Shown here in pieces: positions 1 through 7,021 of a DNA stretch of 34,681 nt. The notes beneath the pieces are model-generated. The model was not told the origin of the DNA and did not search any database. It was given only the letters and a program-made list of their open reading frames with translations. The stretch is from Pseudomonadota bacterium (GTDB lineage Bacteria; Myxococcota_A; Polyangia; Polyangiales; Polyangiaceae). A program made the translations under genes and the position numbers. Location of the stretch: the NCBI GenBank assembly GCA_023432025.1, contig JAEYVE010000036.1:1-34681 (forward strand), in the 5' to 3' direction. Within the stretch, counting starts at the first letter, position 1. Each line of letters starts with the position of its first letter.

Positions 1-1
1 G

Positions 2-100
2 TCCTGGGTCGTGCAGCGTGCTTGGAAGCTCGCTCGCCTCGAGATCAAGAAGATCCCGAGCGTGAACGACGTGGGCGACGACGACGACGCGGAAACCTGA
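2..100 (+). CDS. C-terminal end of an unidentified protein (5' truncated by window)
   Basis: An open frame runs from the window edge to a TGA at 98-100 and gives 32 residues: a basic, tryptophan-containing stretch, then an acidic tail rich in Asp (VGDDDDAET). Base composition matches the downstream genes. Nothing in this short piece identifies a family. A 30-bp near-perfect palindrome follows 40 bases after the stop. The frame could be the end of a longer gene on this strand, but a chance open frame of this size cannot be excluded. Confidence 0.45.
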   Translation, partial: SWVVQRAWKLARLEIKKIPSVNDVGDDDDAET

Positions 101-581
101 GAGTCTTTGCCTGCGCCTAGCGTTGGGCTGCAGGAGCCAGGCCTCGTGAGCGGATCTCCGCTCGCGAGGCACGGGCAAGGGAAGCAGCACCGCTGAGTAG
201 GTGTCGTCGGGAGGGCAAGTCGCCCGCTCGGCAACGCCCCCTCAGCGTGTGCTGCTTTGCAGCTTTTGGCTGAGTCGACTGTGGGCGAGCGAGACCGCGC
301 CGGGGAGTCCGAGCACTGCTCCGGCACTGCTCCGACGTCCGTGGCGAAGAGGTCTCTCCGTTGGCGTGCGTCGTTGACAGGCTCGCCGTGTCGTCGGTTC
401 GTCCGTCCTCGGTGAGCTCTTGAACGGTTTCGCTCACGAGAGATCGGAGCCAGACTTCTGGACCGTCAGGAACCGTTCGGCAGCGCCCGAGCGGCCCGGG
501 CAAGCAGGGGGGAGGTGGCCATGCGGCGGGATTCAGTCCACGCGCAGGGCGACTCATTGACGAATTTTCGGAGATCGACTG
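101..581. other. Non-coding gap of about 480 bases
   Basis: I see no convincing gene here. The only long open frame is on the minus strand; it is an Arg/Pro/Ser-rich extension of a frame antisense to the hydrolase gene and has no recognisable domain. The gap holds a 30-bp near-perfect palindrome at 141-170 and an 11-bp tandem duplication (GCACTGCTCCG) at 313-334. The ribosome binding site of the next gene lies at its end. Any promoter of the hydrolase gene should be here, but I could not pick out a clear -35/-10 pair. Confidence 0.6.
141..170. repeat. 30-bp near-perfect inverted repeat
   Basis: The left half GCCTCGTGAGCGGA pairs with the right half TCCGCTCGCGAGGC around a two-base centre, with one T/G mismatch. 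No T-run follows on either strand, so it is not a standard intrinsic terminator. It may be a 3'-end stabilising hairpin of the upstream transcript. Confidence 0.6.
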
Positions 582-1517
582 TTGGCTGACGGGGCACGCG
601 TGACGTCCTTTTCGGAGTCCTTTGCGACGGCGAGCGACGGTACCCGCCTCTACGTGCGCCAGCGCGCGTCGGGGTCGCTGGCGTCTGCGACGAGCGGTAC
701 GGTGGCGGTCTTGTGCGATGGGCTCGTCTGCGACGGCTTCATCTACAAGTACCTGTGGGAAGAGCTGGGCCTCTCCATGCCGGTCGCCCACTTCAACTAC
801 CGCGCGCACGGTCGCAGTGAGGCTCCGCGTGATCCGGATCGCATCGACGTGCCGTCGCTCGCGGGTGATTTGGATGCCGTCAGGAGGCATCTGAACGATC
901 CGCCGGTGGTCTTGATTGGGCACTCGCTCGGGACCCAAGTGGCTCTCGAGGCATACCGCCAGAGACCCGAGCGCGTCCGCGCCATGGTGCTCCTTTGCGG
1001 GAGCTTCGGGCGAGTCACGCATACCTTTCGCAACTCGGATCTTCTCGCGAGCGTGCTGCCGGGTTTGGTGTCGTTCGCGACCAAACATCCCAAGATCGCA
1101 CGTGGCATTTGGGGAAGGTTCCCCGTGAAGACCGCCGTGCGTATCGCGCAACTCACCGGTGAGGTGGATCCGCGCGTGCGTCCCGAAGACATCGAGCCTT
1201 ATTTTCGTCACGTCGCGGATTTCGACTTCGGCGTGTTCGTGCGGATGCTCGCCTTCGCGGGCGATCACTCGGCGCAGGATCTCTTGCCCCAAGTGGACGT
1301 GCCGGTGCTCGTGGTGGGCGGAGAGAACGATACGTTTACGCCCAAGACGCTCTCCGAGATCATGGCGCGCTCGCTTCCGCACGGGGAGCTCTTCGTAGTT
1401 CCTGGGGGCACACACGTGGCTCCCCTAGAAAAGCCCGAGCTCTTGTCGGAGCGCCTGCGCGCCTTTCTGGACACACACGCAGTATTGTCCCCGAGGCCCC
1501 GTCCGGAAGACCCTTAG
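582..1517 (+). CDS. Alpha/beta hydrolase
   Basis: This is a 311-residue alpha/beta-hydrolase-fold enzyme, probably cytoplasmic, with no signal peptide. The nucleophile elbow GHSLG places Ser115 at the centre. The likely acid is Asp250 in VVGGENDTFTP and the base is His278 in GGTHVAPLEKP. The oxyanion-side region VLCDGLVCDGF near residues 44-53 is typical of the fold. The start chosen is TTG at 582, with a GGAG motif 8 bases upstream; an in-frame GTG at 600 would shorten it by six residues. It lies 43 bases ahead of the histidine kinase gene on the same strand and may be co-transcribed. The family covers esterases, lipases, haloperoxidase-like and C-C hydrolases, so the substrate cannot be read from the sequence. 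Confidence 0.88.
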   Translation: MADGARVTSFSESFATASDGTRLYVRQRASGSLASATSGTVAVLCDGLVCDGFIYKYLWEELGLSMPVAHFNYRAHGRSEAPRDPDRIDVPSLAGDLDAVRRHLNDPPVVLIGHSLGTQVALEAYRQRPERVRAMVLLCGSFGRVTHTFRNSDLLASVLPGLVSFATKHPKIARGIWGRFPVKTAVRIAQLTGEVDPRVRPEDIEPYFRHVADFDFGVFVRMLAFAGDHSAQDLLPQVDVPVLVVGGENDTFTPKTLSEIMARSLPHGELFVVPGGTHVAPLEKPELLSERLRAFLDTHAVLSPRPRPEDP

Positions 1518-1560
1518 GAGAAGGGGCGCTGTAGCCACGGAAGGGCCAAGGGGGGACACG

Positions 1561-2283
1561 ATGGCAGAACGATTGAACCAGGCGGTGCTCGGCGAGCTCT
1601 TGGCGATGCTCGCGCACGACCTGAGAAACCCGCTCTCTGCGTTGGAAAGCAATCTCGGGTTCCTGGAGTCCGAGCTCCCGTCGAACGCGTCGAGCCCTTC
1701 GAACGGGGGTGTGGGTGAGGTCATCGAGGACTTGCGGCTGTCCTGTGACGGCCTGGGACGCATCATCGATGCCGTGGATCTGCTGGGGCGTCACCTCGCC
1801 GAAGAGCGCCCCGGCGAACGTGTTACGTCGCCCGTGCCGCTGGTGCTGGGAGCAGCGCTGGAGGGCGCCCAAGCGGCTGCCCGCAGCCACTGGGTGGAGC
1901 TCGTGGTGGCGCCGGATTCGCTGCGGTCTGCGACGCGCGTGAAGGCGGGGCGAGACATGTTGGTGCGAGCGCTTCGCGCCCTCCTACAAAACGCCATCCA
2001 GCACGCGCCGCAGGGTACCGAGGTGCACGTGGTCACCCACGAGTCGGCGAGCACGGTCGTGTTCCGGGTCGAGGACTCGGGACCACCGCTCGAAGAGGAG
2101 TTCGTGGTGGACGCTTTTTCTGCGGAGGGGCAGCTGCGCGCGAAGCGTTTCCGCGGCGGTCGGTACGGCAAGGGCCTTGGTTTGTTTTGCGCACGCGTGT
2201 GCGCGGACGCCGCCGGGGTGGAGCTCAAGCTTGGGAAGCAAGCTACGGGCAACGCCTTCGAGCTGTCCGCCGAGCGCGCGTGA
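1561..2283 (+). CDS. Minimal soluble sensor histidine kinase
   Basis: A 240-residue protein consists only of a HisKA dimerisation domain and a HATPase_c domain, with no membrane segment and no sensory domain. The H-box HDLRNPLSAL puts the phospho-acceptor at His19, unusually close to the N-terminus. The N-box is LLQNAIQHAP (Asn144) and the G2 box is GKGLGL (203-208). The G1 box reads DSGPP at 172-176, so the second glycine of the usual DxGxG is a proline. The ATG at 1561 follows a strong GGGGGG purine tract. The protein either receives its signal from a partner or acts as a phosphotransferase-type HK. No response regulator is adjacent. It ends 7 bases before the stop of the convergent lipoprotein gene. 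Confidence 0.85.
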   Translation: MAERLNQAVLGELLAMLAHDLRNPLSALESNLGFLESELPSNASSPSNGGVGEVIEDLRLSCDGLGRIIDAVDLLGRHLAEERPGERVTSPVPLVLGAALEGAQAAARSHWVELVVAPDSLRSATRVKAGRDMLVRALRALLQNAIQHAPQGTEVHVVTHESASTVVFRVEDSGPPLEEEFVVDAFSAEGQLRAKRFRGGRYGKGLGLFCARVCADAAGVELKLGKQATGNAFELSAERA

Positions 2284-2290
2284 CGCCGCG

Positions 2291-3481
2291 TCAGGGCTGC
2301 AAGATGGCGACGCGCTCGGGGGCACGAAAGAGGAGCTTGCCCGTTTCGCCCGGGCAGCCCCAGCACGTGCTGAAATGGATGCGCGGACGAATGGACTCGC
2401 TGTAGGCGATGGCGACCGGCCCGGGCTCGTTTTGCATCACGAAGCTCGCCGCCAAGCGGTAGTCGTCTTTGCCGACCACGTAGTACGCAAGCACGAACGA
2501 CGTTTTGGCGCCGGAGCGTCCCGTGACGACCAATAGGCGGACGCCTCGCGACGGCGACCACTCGAGCGGCGCCACCGTGAAGTCGAAGCCCATGCGGTCT
2601 CCGGGCCCCCGCGCGATCACGGTCTGTGCGGCGTCTGGTTCCCGAAACAGAACGACGTCTTTGGCGAGCGCCGCCGTGCGCGGGTTCTCTGCGAGAAGAC
2701 GCGTCAGATAAGGCACGGAGAGCTCGACCTTGCGGAACACCGTCGTGCTCGTGGGCTCTTCGAGCTTCGCCCCGTTGGGCGCCCCGTGGCAGCAGCGAAA
2801 GCCGATGTCGGCCTTTTCCCCGAGCTCCGAGGCGACGGCACGCCTGGCGCAGCGTCGTTCTGCTCCGGAGGCGCTCTGCGCCGCGCCTCGCACGACGTGA
2901 CCTTCGGGGCCGCTCTCTCCGCGAGGTGGCACGACCTCGCTCGAGGTCCACTCGAGTTGGGTGCCCATGGCCAAGACTTCGAACGCGTTCTCACACGTGG
3001 TCGGCTCAGCCTCGCAACGCGGGTTCCACGTCTTGCCGGTGGAGTAGGTGAGGTTCTCGGGGCCCTTGCAGGCCCGCTCCCACTCGAGCTCGGTGCACAG
3101 CCGGGCTCCACGCTCTGCGCACATGCGCATGGCGGCTTCTCGCGTCACACCCGTGAGAGGCGGCTTCTCCGGATCGTTCGGGTACGGCAGGCGATCGATG
3201 CGAAACGGCCCGAGCCGAACCTCCGTCTCACCCGGCTCGAGCTCGGGGCGGCGCCCCGGATCACCAGGGCTGCTCCCCGCTCGAACGGAGCCGACCGGAA
3301 TGTGTGCAGTTTCGTTGGCGGCGATCTTCGTCGCACTGGGCGGCGTCGCCGGCGCGCTGATGCTAGGAGGCGTCGCAGGCAAAGAATCGCTCGGCTCGTT
3401 TTGACAGCCGAGCGCGGAGAGCGCCATCCAGCTGCATAGAGCCGCGCGAACGGCTGTTTCCACGTTTCCTGCCACTTTCAC
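2291..3481 (-). CDS. Lipoprotein with FGE/SUMF1-type domain
   Basis: A secreted lipoprotein of about 396 residues. An N-terminal hydrophobic stretch ends in the lipobox LSALGC (Cys26 when counted from the GTG at 3481), followed by a Pro/Ala/Ser linker. Residues about 85-225 resemble the formylglycine-generating-enzyme/sulfatase-modifying-factor domain, with hallmarks PFRIDRLPYPNDP, GARLCTELEWERACKG, TQLEWTSSE and GFRCC. Myxococcota encode many such domains as non-enzymatic surface or signalling modules. The opening metal/core motif of a true formylglycine-generating enzyme is not evident, so I infer a structural role. The C-terminal 170 residues belong to no family I recognise. The start is uncertain: GTG codons at 3481, 3475 and 3460 are all possible. 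Confidence 0.75.
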   Translation of the reverse strand: MKVAGNVETAVRAALCSWMALSALGCQNEPSDSLPATPPSISAPATPPSATKIAANETAHIPVGSVRAGSSPGDPGRRPELEPGETEVRLGPFRIDRLPYPNDPEKPPLTGVTREAAMRMCAERGARLCTELEWERACKGPENLTYSTGKTWNPRCEAEPTTCENAFEVLAMGTQLEWTSSEVVPPRGESGPEGHVVRGAAQSASGAERRCARRAVASELGEKADIGFRCCHGAPNGAKLEEPTSTTVFRKVELSVPYLTRLLAENPRTAALAKDVVLFREPDAAQTVIARGPGDRMGFDFTVAPLEWSPSRGVRLLVVTGRSGAKTSFVLAYYVVGKDDYRLAASFVMQNEPGPVAIAYSESIRPRIHFSTCWGCPGETGKLLFRAPERVAILQP

Positions 3482-3543
3482 CGGGACCGAAGGGTGCCTC
3501 TGGACCCATCCGCGGTGCAAGCCCGCGCGCGCTCGCCCCCCCG

Positions 3544-3570
3544 ATGCGCGGTGCTACGATACGCCGAACC
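3544..3570 (+). promoter_or_regulatory. Extended -10 promoter for a leaderless-type gene
   Basis: The sequence TGCTACGAT at 3553-3561 fits the extended -10 pattern TGnTAnnnT. It sits 10 bases before the ATG at 3571, and there is no Shine-Dalgarno sequence between them. This implies an mRNA with almost no leader. Confidence 0.5.
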
Positions 3571-3831
3571 ATGCCTCATCCCCTTGCCCGTCACCTGGCC
3601 CCGCTGATGAATGGGAACGTGGAGGAACTGCGTGCAATCGTCGCAGAGTGGGTGCTCTTGGCATCCACGGAAGCGGAACGCGCTCGCTACCGTCGCTTCG
3701 GTGCGGAGCTCGGCGCGGTGCAGCGGCGCATGCAAGCGCGCTCGACTCCGCCAACGGAGGAGGAGGTCGAAATCGCGCTGACGGCAGTGCTGGCCATTTC
3801 CGGACGGCGTGCGCCGGTCGCGGTGGACTGA
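3571..3831 (+). CDS. Small conserved-looking protein, function unknown
   Basis: An 86-residue cytoplasmic protein with no signal peptide or membrane segment. It is mostly predicted helix, with charged and Ala/Leu/Glu-rich segments (VEELRAIVAEWVLLAS, TEEEVEIALTAVLAISG). I do not recognise the family. I place the start at the ATG at 3571 and not at the ATG at 3544, because the extended -10 element lies between the two. It is divergent from the FGE-domain lipoprotein (start region near 3481), so the 90 bases between them hold both promoters. A 223-base gap follows before the next gene. Confidence 0.6.
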   Translation: MPHPLARHLAPLMNGNVEELRAIVAEWVLLASTEAERARYRRFGAELGAVQRRMQARSTPPTEEEVEIALTAVLAISGRRAPVAVD

Positions 3832-4009
3832 GCGGGCCCGGACAAGCGCTTTTGCGATGGGGGTGCTCCCTCTCCATGAGCCAATCTGGGCGAGTTTTTC
3901 TCGGAAAAATGGCCCTTCGGGTCAGACGACGCGGGCGCTCCGCCGCACGGCTTGCCTGCTCCCGGCGCGCCGCTTGCTTCGGCCCCCGTCCCAGAGCTAC
4001 GAGAAGAGC

Positions 4010-4036
4010 CCCGCGAGGCCCCTGGAACCTCGCGGG
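4010..4036 (+). promoter_or_regulatory. Leader hairpin just upstream of a ribosome binding site
   Basis: CCCGCGAGG at 4010-4018 and CCTCGCGGG at 4028-4036 form a perfect 9-bp stem around a 9-base loop. The AGGAG ribosome binding site at 4044-4048 follows 8 bases later. No T-run follows, so an mRNA leader structure is more likely than a terminator. Confidence 0.5.
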
Positions 4037-4054
4037 AGAAATCAGGAGACGCCG

Positions 4055-4252
4055 ATGAGCACAAACGACAACTTGAAGTTCGACGTCCGGGTTCGCGATC
4101 GCTTCGTGAGCAAGGGACTGCTCACCCAAGAAGCCGTTCAGGCGCACCTCGACGGTCTGAAGGATTTGGAGAGCGAAGCGCGGCCGATCGGCGTGCCCCA
4201 ACCGGCACTTTCGTCGGACGGTGACGACATCGAAGAGGACGACGAGTCGTGA
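4055..4252 (+). CDS. Small acidic-tailed protein, first gene of DUF1844/HtrA operon
   Basis: A 65-residue soluble protein. The first 45 residues form a basic-acidic helical segment (RVRDRFVSKGLLTQEAVQAH), and the C-terminus is strongly acidic (DGDDIEEDDES). The ATG at 4055 has a good AGGAG site 6 bases upstream; the frame is open further upstream, but without a site or recognisable protein. Its TGA overlaps the GTG start of the DUF1844 gene (GTGA), so the two are translationally coupled. I know no function. Coupling and similar size suggest it works with the DUF1844 protein. Confidence 0.75.
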   Translation: MSTNDNLKFDVRVRDRFVSKGLLTQEAVQAHLDGLKDLESEARPIGVPQPALSSDGDDIEEDDES

Positions 4253-4590
4253 GCGACCAGGGGGAGGGTCAGCCGAACGACCGCGGCGCAGCTGCGTTCG
4301 AGGCGGCGCGTGAGGCCGCCGAGCGACGTGGTGAAGAGCTGCCCGCGGTGGACTTCGCCACGTTCGTGCTCTCGCTCGGTCATTCGGCGCTCGTTCATTT
4401 GGGCGTCGCTGCCGATCCGGCGAGCGGAGCGCACGAGTCCAATTTGCCACTCGCGCGGCAAACGATCGATCTCATCGCGCTGCTCGAGGAAAAGACCAAG
4501 GGCAACTTGACCGGCGAAGAAGAGCGCATCGTCGAGCAGCTGCTCTACGACTTGCGCATGCGTTACGTCGAAGTGGCCAAAGCGAAATGA
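4249..4590 (+). CDS. DUF1844 domain-containing protein
   Basis: A 113-residue protein whose residues about 36-105 match the DUF1844 pattern: PAVDFATFVLSLGHSALVHLG, then NLPLARQTIDLIALLEEKTKGNLT and a closing helix EERIVEQLLYDLRMRYVEV. (The first of these spans residues 32-52; key residues are Phe36, Ser41 and His45.) The N-terminal 30 residues are charged and probably disordered. The family is widespread in Deltaproteobacteria-like lineages and Planctomycetes, and its function is unknown. The GTG start overlaps the previous stop, and its own TGA overlaps the ATG of the protease gene (ATGA), so all three proteins are made from one coupled mRNA. I would look for a role in envelope quality control because of the HtrA neighbour, but that is inference. 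Confidence 0.85.
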   Translation: MSDQGEGQPNDRGAAAFEAAREAAERRGEELPAVDFATFVLSLGHSALVHLGVAADPASGAHESNLPLARQTIDLIALLEEKTKGNLTGEEERIVEQLLYDLRMRYVEVAKAK

Positions 4591-5699
4591 AGGGCAGGAG
4601 GCGGCGAGGCAGCGTCTTGCGTGGGCTCGCGCTCGCGCTCGCGCTCGCGCCGTGTGCGTGCAAAAAAGCGGAAGAAGAGCGCGCGCCGCTCCCGCAGGCA
4701 CCGCCGCCGGTCGCTGCTCCTTCGCCCGTCCCCGCGGGTGCCCCCACTTCGTTCGCGGAGCTCGCGGCCGCGGCCGACGCGGCTGTCGTCTTCGTCAAAA
4801 CGCTGCAGGCCGACGCGCGCCGCATCATCGGTGAAGGACAAGGAACCGGCTTCGTATTCGACCCGAACGGTCTCATCCTCACCAACAATCACGTCATCGA
4901 CGGCGCTCGAGACATCGAGGTCACGTTCCCGAATCAGCGCGGCCTGCGCGCGGAGGTGGTCGGCCGGGACGGCCCCACCGACGTCGCCGTTCTCAAGGTG
5001 AAGGAGCGGGGGCTTCCCTTCATCCCACTCGGGGACTCGGACGTGACGCGCGTGGGCGACTGGGTCGTCGCCATCGGCAATCCGTTCGGGCTCTCGCATA
5101 CCGTGTCGGCCGGCATCATTTCGGCCAAGGGACGCACGCGCGAGGACGTGCAGCTGCCCGGCGACAGCTCGGGCTACTACAACTTCATTCAGACCGACGC
5201 GAGCATCAACCCGGGCAACTCCGGGGGGCCGCTCATCGATCTGACGGGGCGCGTGGTGGGCATCAACACGGCCATTCGCCAGCAGGCGAACAGCATCGGC
5301 TTCGCCATTCCCATCAACATGGTCAAGGAGCTTTTGCCGCAGCTCATTCAACGCGGCCACGTCCAGAGAAGCGCCCTCGGTATCCACGTCTCTTCGGTGC
5401 TCTCCGAAGACGTGGAGCGGCTCGGCCTGGAAAAGCGGGAGGGCGCACTCGTGCGCCAAGTCATTCGCGGCGGCCCGGCGGATCAAGGGGGCCTCAAGCC
5501 GGACGACGTGATCGTCGCGTTCGACGGACGTGAGGTCAGCGGACCCGAGCGCCTTCGGTGGACGGCGAGCTTGGCGGGCGTGGGACGCACGGTCACCGTG
5601 CGGGTCGCGCGTGGCAAGCAGCTGCGAGACCTCTCCGTGACGTTGGTCGAGCTGCCCGAAGCACGACCGCGCGAGCTGCCGTTCTTCGGCGTTCCTTGA
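4587..5699 (+). CDS. Exported HtrA/Deg-type trypsin-like serine protease with PDZ domain
   Basis: A 370-residue S1C-family protease. After an Arg/Lys-rich start and a Leu-Ala repeat hydrophobic segment comes APCACKK, which could be a non-canonical lipobox, so periplasmic anchoring is likely. The catalytic triad is His102 (TNNHVIDGA), Asp132 (PTDVAVLKV) and Ser212 (NPGNSGGPL). One PDZ domain follows at about 265-345 (GALVRQVIRGGPADQGG, LKPDDVIVAFDG). One PDZ resembles DegS more than DegP, which has two. The role is degradation or chaperoning of damaged envelope proteins. The signal sequence is encoded by a CTCGCG hexanucleotide run near 4624-4650, which could vary in length. The ATG overlaps the DUF1844 stop. 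It ends 39 bases from a convergent kinase gene. Confidence 0.92.
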   Translation: MKGRRRRGSVLRGLALALALAPCACKKAEEERAPLPQAPPPVAAPSPVPAGAPTSFAELAAAADAAVVFVKTLQADARRIIGEGQGTGFVFDPNGLILTNNHVIDGARDIEVTFPNQRGLRAEVVGRDGPTDVAVLKVKERGLPFIPLGDSDVTRVGDWVVAIGNPFGLSHTVSAGIISAKGRTREDVQLPGDSSGYYNFIQTDASINPGNSGGPLIDLTGRVVGINTAIRQQANSIGFAIPINMVKELLPQLIQRGHVQRSALGIHVSSVLSEDVERLGLEKREGALVRQVIRGGPADQGGLKPDDVIVAFDGREVSGPERLRWTASLAGVGRTVTVRVARGKQLRDLSVTLVELPEARPRELPFFGVP

Positions 5700-5738
5700 G
5701 AGAGTCTCGCTCGTTCGAGGCCCGCCGCCGGCGAGCGC

Positions 5739-7019
5739 TCAAACGCGGGGCAAGCGCACCGAGAAGGTAGCGCCAGCGCCGGGACGAGTTTCGACCGAGA
5801 GCACGCCGTCGTGTCGGTCCACGATGTCTTGAACGATGGCGAGGCCGAGCCCGGTGCCGTGTCCCGTCGCCTTGGTGGTGAAGAAAGGCTCGAAGATGCG
5901 GTCGAGATCTTCGCTGCGGATGCCGACTCCGTCGTCGCTCACGAGCGTGACCGTCCAGCGGTCCTCGCGACGCGTGCGAACGGTGACGTGCCCACCGCCT
6001 TCAGCCGCCGCGTGCGCAGCATTGGTGACGAGGTTGACGAACACCTGCGTCAGCTGACCGGGGATGCCGTTGACCGTGAGCGGCTCGGTCAGCTGCGTTT
6101 CGAGCCGAGTCGACAGGCGCGTCAACTCGTGCTCGCAGAAGCCCAGCGCGCGCCTGAGCACGTCGCTGAGGTCGACCCGTGCCGGGATCTCGTCCGCTGG
6201 GCGCGCGTACGCCACGAGCTCCCGCGAGAACCGCAGGATGCGTTCCGCGGCCTGGGTGAGGCGCTGATGACGCGCGATGTCTTCCGCGACGTCTTCGCCG
6301 TTGCTCTGCCTGGCCAACATGCGTCGCTCGAGCAAGGTGCTGTCCGAAATGATGGCGGTCAGCGGATTGTTCAGCTCGTGAGCGATGTTGGCGGCGATCT
6401 GTCCCAGCGACGCCAGCTTTTCCGACTGGACGAGCCGAGCCTCGAGCCGATCACGCTCTTCTACGGTCATTACGCTTCTATGTTGGCTGAGCCGCACGCA
6501 GCGAGACACCGCTCGCGCGGCGAGAAGGAAGGGGTTGGGATCTCCGACGTTCCGATCCTCCGGGCTGTTCCGAGCCTCGAACTCGGCGAAATGCAGCGTG
6601 GAGCCCAAGGCGTCGATTTCGAAGATGCGCTCGGCGGCTACGCCTTTGAACATCGCGTACGGATCCGCGCTCACGGACTCGGGAAAATGGGGGGGGATGC
6701 GCCGAGTGATCCACGCGGGCTCTCGGGCGAGGCCCGCCGCGGGCCCGGGCTCGATGCGCACACCCACCGCAACTTCGGGGAACAAGCGCGAGAGCTCGTC
6801 GACGAAGTAGCCAGCGGTCTTGCGCGGCCCGTCCGTCACCGGCGCGTCCAACACGATGGAGAGCAAGAGCTCGCTTTCGCTGGTTCGCCGCATGGAGCCC
6901 GACACGGGCGGCACGGGCGAGTCCGCGGGGTCGTCCGTGCTCCAAGCGGAGTCCAGCGGGGAGCGAGGGGGGGAATGAATGCGAGCCATTGCGGTGGAGG
7001 GGGGGCGCGTACTGGTCAT
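5739..7019 (-). CDS. Soluble sensor histidine kinase (complete HisKA-HATPase)
   Basis: A 426-residue kinase. The first 180 residues have no family I can name, and no membrane segment is visible. They are followed by a short coiled segment and HisKA with IAHELNNPLTAI (phospho-acceptor His214). HATPase_c follows: N-box FVNLVTNAAHAA, G1 DDGVGI, F-box FFTTK and G2 GTGLGLAIV, all intact. I chose the ATG at 7019, which follows the upstream stop by 2 bases and has an AGGA site inside the upstream gene; the frame stays open further upstream but would overlap that gene. The position makes it the second gene of a two-gene operon. It can supply the ATPase activity that the upstream HisKA protein lacks. 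Confidence 0.9.
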   Translation of the reverse strand: MTSTRPPSTAMARIHSPPRSPLDSAWSTDDPADSPVPPVSGSMRRTSESELLLSIVLDAPVTDGPRKTAGYFVDELSRLFPEVAVGVRIEPGPAAGLAREPAWITRRIPPHFPESVSADPYAMFKGVAAERIFEIDALGSTLHFAEFEARNSPEDRNVGDPNPFLLAARAVSRCVRLSQHRSVMTVEERDRLEARLVQSEKLASLGQIAANIAHELNNPLTAIISDSTLLERRMLARQSNGEDVAEDIARHQRLTQAAERILRFSRELVAYARPADEIPARVDLSDVLRRALGFCEHELTRLSTRLETQLTEPLTVNGIPGQLTQVFVNLVTNAAHAAAEGGGHVTVRTRREDRWTVTLVSDDGVGIRSEDLDRIFEPFFTTKATGHGTGLGLAIVQDIVDRHDGVLSVETRPGAGATFSVRLPRV

Positions 7020-7021
7020 CT

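Noticed and set aside
117..1415. 432-residue minus-strand open frame opposite the alpha/beta hydrolase
   Set aside because: It is antisense to a clear enzyme gene, is rich in Arg/His/Pro, has no domain and no ribosome site. It is a by-product of high GC content.
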